Source: Proteus appendicitidis (GTDB taxonomy: Bacteria > Pseudomonadota > Gammaproteobacteria > Enterobacterales > Enterobacteriaceae). From it: a DNA stretch of 64,000 bases. The notes under the pieces were generated by a model. The model saw only the letters and a list, made by a program, of their open reading frames with translations. It was not told the origin of the DNA and did not search any database. Below, piece by piece: positions 57,637-64,000 of the stretch (position 1 is the stretch's first letter; each line of letters starts with the position of its first letter). The translations under genes and the position numbers were made by a program. The stretch spans positions 3,942,001 to 4,006,000 of the forward strand of contig NZ_CP127389.1 in the NCBI RefSeq assembly GCF_030271835.1, written 5' to 3'.

Positions 57637-60171
57637 TTAGAATAACTCGTTAGATTCGCCATTATCCTCAAAAATCTGTGTTCCTACTTCATTTTTTGCC
57701 CTTTCTGTCGGTTGAGTGCCATCAATAAAATATTCTTTCATTGAAGCGCCATCACCCGCCAATTTTCCTGTCCTTCTATCAATTTGAACAGCCACAACAC
57801 CTTTTGGTGCTGGCATCATATTAACAGGGACACCATCCAGAGCTACTTTCATAAAGTCATTCCAAATAGGTTGTGCTGTTTTAGCACCCGCTTCACCACC
57901 ACTTGCGGCAGTTCGACCTAAATTGCGGCTACTGTCATCAAAACCAATCCAAGCTGTAGCAACAATATTGGCACCATATCCAGAGAACCAAGCATCTTTA
58001 GAACTGTTTGTTGTTCCGGTCTTACCACCAATATCTTGGCGTTTAAGATCACGAACAGCACGCCAACCTGTACCAGACCATCCCGGCTCTCCCACAAGGT
58101 TTGTTCTTAATGCATCATGCATTAAGTAAGCCAGTGGTGTGCTGATAACATGTGGTGCATAAGGGCTTTCTTTTACCGTTTCAGCTAATGGTGCTTGTTC
58201 TAATTCAATTTCAGGCGTAACCGCTACTGGCTGAGATGTATTAGATTGAGCAACGTTTTCCATATAATCATCAGATAACGCAATAGAACGCATGGTATCG
58301 CCATAAATAACAGGGATATCAGTACAATCAGGACAAGCTATCTTTGGTTTTGCAGTAAACAGCTCTTCACCTTCGGCATTCTCAATACGTTGGATATAGT
58401 AAGGCTCTATGAGATATCCGCCGTTTGCCATAACAGCAAACCCTCGTACCATTTGCATTGGTGTAAATGATGGTGATCCTAATGCTAAAGATTCTGTTCT
58501 ATCGATATTTTGATTAGGGAAACCAAAACGTAATAGATAATCAGCAGCATAATCCACACCCATTGCGCGCATTGCACGTACCATCACCACGTTTTTAGAC
58601 TGACCTAAACCTTGACGTAAACGAATAGGACCGGCATAAGTTGGCGGTGAGTTTTTAGGACGCCAATCTGTTCCCGCACCGGCATCCCAACGGCTAATAG
58701 GTAAATCATTAAGCAGTGTCGATAACGTTAATCCTTTATCTAATGCAGCAGCATATAAGAAAGGTTTAATGTTTGAACCGACTTGGCGTAACGATTGAGA
58801 AACCCGGTTAAATTTACTGATCTCAAAATCAAAACCACCAACCAGCGCAATAATCCCTCCATTGATAGGATCTAATGCAACAAATGCAGCATTAACACCC
58901 GGAAGTTGCGCTAGTACCCAATTGTTTTCGTTATTTTGGCGTACCCAAATTTGCTCACCAGCATGCACAACGGCATCAACTTTTGTTGGTGTTGCGCCTT
59001 GAGAGGTATCAGAAATAAATTTACGCGCCCAACGAACCGCTTTTAAATCTAGCGTAATGTTGTCGCCCGTTTTTAAGATAACTTTGGCTTCTTTCGCATC
59101 AGCGGATAACACAACAGCAGGAATTAAAGGACCATAAGTTTGGATCCCTTTTAATTTCTTGTTGATAGCTTCGTTATCCCATGGTGTTTGTCCTTCACGC
59201 CACAAAACTTCTTGAGCGCCACGGTAACCATGACGCATGTCGTAGTCGATAACATTGTCACGCAAGGCTTTTTCTGCGGCTAATTGATCTTTACGAACCA
59301 CCGTAGTGTAAATTTTATAGCCATCTGTATAAGCATTTTCACCATAGCGCTCATACATCTCCATTCTCACCATTTCTGTTAAATAAGGTGCAGAGAAATC
59401 AATTTGTGGTGCATGGTATTTAGCAACGATAGGCTCGGCTCTTGCACTTTCATACTGCGCACGAGTGATATAGTTCTCTTCATACATACGCTGTAAAACG
59501 ACATTACGACGTTTTAAGGCACGATCATAAGAATAGAGTGGGTTAAGTGTCGATGGTGCTTTCGGTAAACCAGCAATGACAGCCATTTCATTTAGGCTAA
59601 GATCATGAACACTTTTACCAAAGTAAACATAAGCCGCAGCACCCACACCATAAGCGCGGTTACCTAGATAAATTTTATTTAGATACAGCGCTAAAATTTC
59701 ATCTTTAGTCAGCTCTTTTTCAATGCGGATCGCCAAGAAGGCTTCTTTTATTTTTCGCATTAATTTCTTTTCAGGTGTTAAAAAGAAATTTCTAGCTAAT
59801 TGTTGCGTAATGGTACTCGCGCCTTGAGAGGCTTGTCCTGATGTTAATGCCACGACAACAGCACGCGAGATCCCAATAGGGTCAATACCGTGGTGTTCAC
59901 GAAAACGCGTATCTTCTGTTGCGATAAAAGCATTAATAAGTTGAGGAGGTATCTCCTCCAATGTTAGCGGTAAACGACGTTTTTCGCCGTATTGCGCAAT
60001 CAACTCTCCGTCTGCACTAAATACCTGCATAGGAGTTTGTAAACGAACATCTTTTAATGTCGCGACATCGGGTAACTGAGGCTCTACATACTTATACATA
60101 CCGTATATCGAGGCAGCTCCCAAAATTATGCAAGCAAAAACGAAGATGAAAAAATATTTTAAGAACTTCAC
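57637..60171 (-). CDS. mrcA: Penicillin-binding protein 1A
   Basis: This 844-residue bifunctional peptidoglycan synthase is anchored by an N-terminal helix (about residues 5-25). The glycosyltransferase domain has ATEDTRFREHHGID (about residue 85) and QGASTITQQLARNFFLTPEK. The transpeptidase has the SxxK motif in GSNIKPFLYA (catalytic Ser), SKNV (SxN) and KTGTT. It matches E. coli PBP1A (850 residues). It is divergent from the hof genes, a conserved neighbourhood. Confidence 0.95.
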   Translation of the reverse strand: MKFLKYFFIFVFACIILGAASIYGMYKYVEPQLPDVATLKDVRLQTPMQVFSADGELIAQYGEKRRLPLTLEEIPPQLINAFIATEDTRFREHHGIDPIGISRAVVVALTSGQASQGASTITQQLARNFFLTPEKKLMRKIKEAFLAIRIEKELTKDEILALYLNKIYLGNRAYGVGAAAYVYFGKSVHDLSLNEMAVIAGLPKAPSTLNPLYSYDRALKRRNVVLQRMYEENYITRAQYESARAEPIVAKYHAPQIDFSAPYLTEMVRMEMYERYGENAYTDGYKIYTTVVRKDQLAAEKALRDNVIDYDMRHGYRGAQEVLWREGQTPWDNEAINKKLKGIQTYGPLIPAVVLSADAKEAKVILKTGDNITLDLKAVRWARKFISDTSQGATPTKVDAVVHAGEQIWVRQNNENNWVLAQLPGVNAAFVALDPINGGIIALVGGFDFEISKFNRVSQSLRQVGSNIKPFLYAAALDKGLTLSTLLNDLPISRWDAGAGTDWRPKNSPPTYAGPIRLRQGLGQSKNVVMVRAMRAMGVDYAADYLLRFGFPNQNIDRTESLALGSPSFTPMQMVRGFAVMANGGYLIEPYYIQRIENAEGEELFTAKPKIACPDCTDIPVIYGDTMRSIALSDDYMENVAQSNTSQPVAVTPEIELEQAPLAETVKESPYAPHVISTPLAYLMHDALRTNLVGEPGWSGTGWRAVRDLKRQDIGGKTGTTNSSKDAWFSGYGANIVATAWIGFDDSSRNLGRTAASGGEAGAKTAQPIWNDFMKVALDGVPVNMMPAPKGVVAVQIDRRTGKLAGDGASMKEYFIDGTQPTERAKNEVGTQIFEDNGESNELF

Positions 60172-60286
60172 CTTAAATTTCCCATGTAATGTGAATTGGG
60201 CGGTTTATAAACAAACAGTGCGTAGTATAAAGGTAACGCCTCTTCGAAAATAGGCAATTACTCATCAATAGATATGGATATCATTT

Positions 60287-61111
60287 ATGGAAACACACAA
60301 TTACCAGATTGGTATTGAAATTAACACTCATCATATCAATGCAGTTTTGGTATTTCAGCAGAATAAACAATGGAAGATCAGTACATTTTGGCAATTCCCT
60401 TTACCTCTTAATGACGATTTAAATGACATAAAATTAAGAGAAATCCTAATAAATTGGCGTGAAAAATTACCCTCAATTAATAATGTTACGCTTTCTCTAC
60501 CAGATATTTATGAAAACTATCAAATTATCTCACTGCCTCATGCAGTTTCCCTTACATCAGCAGCATGTTATCGGTTAGCGCAACTACGAGCCACATCTTA
60601 CACACAAAATACGAAAATCCCTGTTAATTTTGATTATCGGCAAAATAATGGGAAACTCGCTATTCATCTGTGCCATAAAACGATTTTAGATAAGTATATT
60701 GACTTGTTTTCTCAAATAAACTTAACAATAACTGCGATTGATACCCCGGCATGCGCACTACGCTATTTAGCAACTTACCTTGATATCTCACCTCAGTACC
60801 CACTTTTGTACTGTAAAAACAAAACGCTACTTTGGATATCATCTGATGAAAATATGCCCCATTACGGCACTCTTGCCTATGAAAACCAACAAGAGCAACA
60901 AGCCTGTATTTACCAGTTAATAGAAAAATATCATTGGTCATTAAAACAGTGTTACTTAACAGGTGATAATGAAGAATATTTTAGTCAGTTGATGCCTATT
61001 TGGCCCCATCTTTCCCTCGACTTATTTAACACAACGTCAGATAAAAATCTCATTCCACTTGTTGCTTTGGGTTTGGCATTACGCCCTGAAGAGGTGTTAT
61101 GTATCAAGTAA
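60287..61111 (+). CDS. hofM: HofM, PilM-like competence/pilus protein
   Basis: This 274-residue protein is the position and length equivalent of E. coli HofM (PilM-like actin-fold, about 259 residues). It is first in hofMNO-hofQ, divergent from mrcA, and overlaps hofN by 13 bases. In the family it forms the cytoplasmic part of a type IV pilus-like alignment complex used for uptake of DNA as a nutrient. Sequence similarity I can see is weak; the call depends on position and order. Confidence 0.75.
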   Translation: METHNYQIGIEINTHHINAVLVFQQNKQWKISTFWQFPLPLNDDLNDIKLREILINWREKLPSINNVTLSLPDIYENYQIISLPHAVSLTSAACYRLAQLRATSYTQNTKIPVNFDYRQNNGKLAIHLCHKTILDKYIDLFSQINLTITAIDTPACALRYLATYLDISPQYPLLYCKNKTLLWISSDENMPHYGTLAYENQQEQQACIYQLIEKYHWSLKQCYLTGDNEEYFSQLMPIWPHLSLDLFNTTSDKNLIPLVALGLALRPEEVLCIK

Positions 61112-61677
61112 ATTACTTACCTTGGCGCAGCCGTTTATTTAGGCAAAATGCATTGTTATGGCTTTTTCAAACACTATCATTGGTCACGATCACTTTCGTT
61201 ATTTGTAGCTATTACACCTACCATTTAGCACAAAAACGCTCACACATAACAGATCAACAACGCCAAACTCAACAACAAGAAGATTTATTGCTAAAACAGC
61301 TCGATATATATCAACAACAGAAAAAACAGACACTTTTACGCTATCAACACTATTCACTCTATTATCAAAACTGGTTGCGCTATTTACATTACATTCGCTT
61401 CTTTCGAGCTATCGAAACACATCTTCCCTCAACTGGTTGGATTAGCCACTATGGTGAGGCAGATAATCAGCGCTCACTCCATCTCACACTTCCCAATACA
61501 CAATCACTCTCCTTTATTACCAACCTTAAAAATCACCCTGTTTTAGCCTCTTTAACGTTGAGTTATTTACAACAAAGCAAAGCTGATCCGTCTTATACAG
61601 AAATACATTTAAACGGAAAGTCAGAAGAACAAGCGCGATGGAATGAAGAAGGTGAAGAAGATGAGGGAAGCCAATGA
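61099..61677 (+). CDS. hofN: HofN, PilN-like membrane protein
   Basis: This 192-residue protein has one N-terminal membrane helix (about residues 18-40) followed by a coiled, Gln-rich region (about 45-80). This is the PilN layout; E. coli HofN has 179 residues. The start overlaps hofM, and its stop overlaps hofO (ATGA). It would dimerise with HofO beneath the secretin. Similarity is low, as is usual for this family. Confidence 0.75.
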   Translation: MYQVNYLPWRSRLFRQNALLWLFQTLSLVTITFVICSYYTYHLAQKRSHITDQQRQTQQQEDLLLKQLDIYQQQKKQTLLRYQHYSLYYQNWLRYLHYIRFFRAIETHLPSTGWISHYGEADNQRSLHLTLPNTQSLSFITNLKNHPVLASLTLSYLQQSKADPSYTEIHLNGKSEEQARWNEEGEEDEGSQ

Positions 61678-62195
61678 AAATAAATGCACAGTGGTTGTTA
61701 CTTATTGCGTTTCTACCCAAGTGGAAACTCACTTTACTGAGCTTAATAATACCTTTTATTACCCTTCTATTTTATTACCTCTTTATCTATACGGACTACC
61801 AGCAAGAGATAGCTCAACAACACCTAGAAATAGTACAAAGACTAAAGCGTATTAATCACTATCAGAGCGCGTTAGACACAATGCCATCTATTCATTCACA
61901 ACAAATAGATTATGACATTCCATTCGATAACCTACCGGTTAGTGAGCAATTACAACGTTTACTGATGACTTACCATTTTATACCGGAGATTTGGGAAAAC
62001 TCGCCTAGCTCTTTATATAAACTCACTTTTACTTTGTCTTACTCACAGTTTTTAGCACTCTTGGAATACCTCAATCAAACAAGTTTAGCGCTGGTTTCTC
62101 TAAATATTATTCCAATAGAAACCCATTTAATTTCAGTACAAATAAGCCTTACAGAGCTAAGTTATCCTAGCGCAATACAGGGTGATATATCATGA
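61674..62195 (+). CDS. hofO: HofO, PilO-like membrane protein
   Basis: This 173-residue protein has one N-terminal helix (about residues 18-38) and a periplasmic domain, the PilO layout. It overlaps hofN and hofQ by four bases each, so the genes are translationally coupled. E. coli HofO has 146 residues. There is no separate hofP between it and hofQ, in contrast to E. coli hofMNOPQ. Confidence 0.75.
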   Translation: MKINAQWLLLIAFLPKWKLTLLSLIIPFITLLFYYLFIYTDYQQEIAQQHLEIVQRLKRINHYQSALDTMPSIHSQQIDYDIPFDNLPVSEQLQRLLMTYHFIPEIWENSPSSLYKLTFTLSYSQFLALLEYLNQTSLALVSLNIIPIETHLISVQISLTELSYPSAIQGDIS

Positions 62196-63292
62196 AGATA
62201 GGAATTTTAATCGTCATATTATGTATGACTACCGCCACTTTGGCTCACACCCGAGATCCCTTTTTTCCTGAGAATATCGATGATGAAAAGATATCATCTA
62301 CTTTTATTGAAGAGCGAACATCAACTACGGAACAACCTGATGAGTTACATCACCAACTTTATCCTTTAAATTATGCTGATGCTGAGAGATTAGGCGAACA
62401 ACTCAGTAATCACACTATTCCATTACTAAGTCAGCAGGGGCGAGTTATTATTGATAGAGAAGCGAATAGTCTTTCAATCGTTGATAACAGTAAAACACTG
62501 TCTGAAATTGAGGATTGGCTAAAATTACGGGACACTCCACAACAACAAGTTCATATCACCGCACATATTGTGAGTAGCAGTCAGGATGCTTTAAATGAAT
62601 TAGGTACTCAATGGGGATTACAAGCATTAAAAACACAAACCGAAGCTGCATCTACCATACCTAATGCTATTTCAACAACCTCCTCGCTTAATTCGGCGCC
62701 ATCAACGCCTTCACTTTCTGCATTATCACTCCATCAAAACACCAAAAATCCCCTGCACTATGTTGCCTTTAATATTGCCAGAATTAATGGGCGTCTATTA
62801 GAGCTTGAATTAAGTGCGTTAGAACAAGAGAAACAGCTATCTATCATTGCAAGTCCACGGCTCACAACCGCTCATGAAAAAACAGCATCCATTAAACAAG
62901 GAACGGAGATCCCCTATGTCAGTCGAGATAATGAAATTACACGAGTTCAATTTAAAGAAGCCGTTTTGGGTATGGAAGTAACCCCCATTATTCAGAGAAA
63001 TAAAAAGATAAGATTAATACTTAAGATTAGTCAAAACACACCGGGCATTGCACTTGTTCAAGGTGGAAGTGAACATCTATCTATTGATAAGCAAGAGATC
63101 AGCACAGAAGTGACTATTCGAGACGGAGAAACCATTATGTTAGGAGGTATATTTCAGCAAAAGCAACAAGAACACACAGCAAAGATCCCCTTCTTATCCT
63201 CTATTCCATTACTAGGAGTACTTTTCAGTCATAAAAGAGATCAACACAGTCGCCATGAATTGGTTATTTTTATTACACCCAAATTAATCTAA
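62192..63292 (+). CDS. hofQ: HofQ secretin with a HofP-like N terminus
   Basis: This 366-residue protein has a signal peptide (about residues 1-18) and then HTRDPFFP, the RDPF pattern of mature HofP/PilP. From about residue 53 it aligns with E. coli HofQ (412 residues): YPLNYADAERL, HITAHIVSSSQ, NIARINGRLLELELSALEQE, FKEAVLGMEVTP and HELVIFITPKL. The E. coli N-terminal STN/N0 part, about 115 residues, is absent. So it looks like a fusion or deletion joining hofP's start to hofQ's secretin. It would form the outer-membrane DNA-uptake channel. The frame is open, so it is not a simple frameshift. Confidence 0.85.
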   Translation: MKIGILIVILCMTTATLAHTRDPFFPENIDDEKISSTFIEERTSTTEQPDELHHQLYPLNYADAERLGEQLSNHTIPLLSQQGRVIIDREANSLSIVDNSKTLSEIEDWLKLRDTPQQQVHITAHIVSSSQDALNELGTQWGLQALKTQTEAASTIPNAISTTSSLNSAPSTPSLSALSLHQNTKNPLHYVAFNIARINGRLLELELSALEQEKQLSIIASPRLTTAHEKTASIKQGTEIPYVSRDNEITRVQFKEAVLGMEVTPIIQRNKKIRLILKISQNTPGIALVQGGSEHLSIDKQEISTEVTIRDGETIMLGGIFQQKQQEHTAKIPFLSSIPLLGVLFSHKRDQHSRHELVIFITPKLI

Positions 63293-63871
63293 TTTTTTAT
63301 GTGATAAATACTTTTATTATAAAATACAAAGCACTACATGTTTTTTACTAGGATTAAACTGAGAGTTATTCATTGTTTTTTCTTATAATCAGTATTTATA
63401 GATTTGACGATGAAGGCGATTTAGCTTACAAGGGTTAGCTAATTTGAGTGAACCTGAAACATCACAATAAAAATACGGATACATTTTATGCACTTCCTCT
63501 ATTCTTGGAGGTAGGGCTTTTTATATGTAATATTGATCGATTGATGACGAAAAAGACAATATTATCAGATGCGGTTTTCCGACTAAATTGTGTTAGAATC
63601 TCCGCGTTGCCAACAAAGATAATTACTTTTTGAGTAGTTTTTGTTATGTACTGTGGGCAAAGGGATTTTTATCCTATGTTGTCGTTTATGACAGCATGTG
63701 GTTATTTTATAGCGATCTACTGAAAGAACTCAGTCTTATTATGAGAGTAGATAACAAATGTTATCAGGTGTGTATTAGATAAACACTCATAAATTTCAGT
63801 TTAGGTCCCGTCGCTGAATGAATTTGGCGGGGCGGGTTATCATTAACGAATATCTTAGTAATACCAAAAAC
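63293..63871. other. Leader and promoter region of aroK
   Basis: No gene is supported in this 579-bp stretch. It contains a TTAGAATC -10-like element at 63594-63599. The leader has a hairpin ATCTACT / AGTAGAT (63715-63721 and 63746-63752), with an inner CTCA / TGAG pair, and next to it the competing ATAAC / GTTAT hairpin (63751-63764). Function of these is not known. Confidence 0.4.
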
Positions 63872-64000
63872 ATGGCAGAGAAACGTAATATCTTTCTGGT
63901 TGGGCCTATGGGTGCCGGCAAAAGCACTATTGGTCGTCAGTTAGCTCAACAACTTAGTATGGAGTTTTATGATTCCGATCAGGAAATTGAGCGGCGTACT
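63872..64000 (+). CDS. aroK: Shikimate kinase I, 3' truncated
   Basis: This is the start of AroK, with 43 codons before the window end. The N terminus [20 protein letters not shown] has the P-loop GPMGAGKST (residues 11-19), and [12 protein letters not shown] is the shikimate-binding DSD region. It is nearly the same as E. coli AroK. It phosphorylates shikimate in chorismate synthesis. In E. coli it follows hofQ and precedes aroB-damX-dam. Confidence 0.95.
   Translation, partial: MAEKRNIFLVGPMGAGKSTIGRQLAQQLSMEFYDSDQEIERRT

Noticed and set aside
63448..63633. A 61-codon frame upstream of aroK
   Set aside because: No similarity, poor start context and it overlaps the probable aroK promoter region.

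Overview
The window looks like chromosomal DNA of a low-GC enterobacterium, most likely Proteus or a close Morganellaceae relative. This is inferred from protein similarity I recognise and from gene order, not from a search. The order prlC-rsmJ-gdhA-uspA-uspB-pitA-yhiN-ryhB-yhhW-pckA-hslO-hslR-igaA-nudE-mrcA-hof genes-aroK is an E. coli-like backbone with small changes: gdhA sits where E. coli has dtpB, and yrfG and yhgE are missing. The igaA homologue is the gene called umoB in Proteus, and smvR/smvA is a known Proteus efflux pair.

Layout. 1-2.1 kb: end of a ferric-siderophore ABC importer (two FecCD permeases and an ATPase). 2.2-5.2 kb: smvR/smvA efflux pair and an AraC regulator. 5.6-10.2 kb: dmsABC plus dmsD, a DMSO-type molybdoenzyme. 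10.3-15.3 kb: norR, then norV-norW-ytfE, with three NorR boxes and a sigma-54 promoter. 15.4-20.8 kb: an unusual LacI regulator fused to a solute-binding domain, divergent from a PhnP-like hydrolase, a nucleoside/sugar permease and an MgtC-like protein. 20.9-23.7 kb: an acyltransferase and a 2H-phosphoesterase-like protein. 24.1-31 kb: formate dehydrogenase-N (fdnGHI) and formate dehydrogenase-H (fdhF), both with Cys where E. coli has selenocysteine. 31.3-32.9 kb: a Na+-coupled amino-acid transporter behind a leucine-type attenuator. 33-37 kb: a PTS permease, a fumarase/PurB-superfamily lyase and an RpiR regulator, a possible undescribed catabolic unit. 37.2-40.5 kb: small conserved genes (ymjA, RluA-type synthase, cold-shock-domain protein, yaiL, yajD, yibL). 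40.5-41 kb: a RhuM-like gene relic beside selC (tRNA-Sec). 41-64 kb: the conserved backbone, including the sRNA RyhB, ending inside aroK.

How the genes work together. Much of the first half serves anaerobic or micro-aerobic respiration: formate oxidation feeds quinol to DMSO-type reductase, and NorVW with YtfE removes nitric oxide and repairs its damage. Iron control shows as the siderophore importer and the Fur-box/RyhB unit. The most interesting regions are the leucine attenuator ahead of the transporter, the LacI-solute-binding fusion with twin operators, the PTS-lyase-RpiR cluster, selC kept beside two Cys-type formate dehydrogenases, and a HofQ secretin that seems to carry a HofP-like N terminus.
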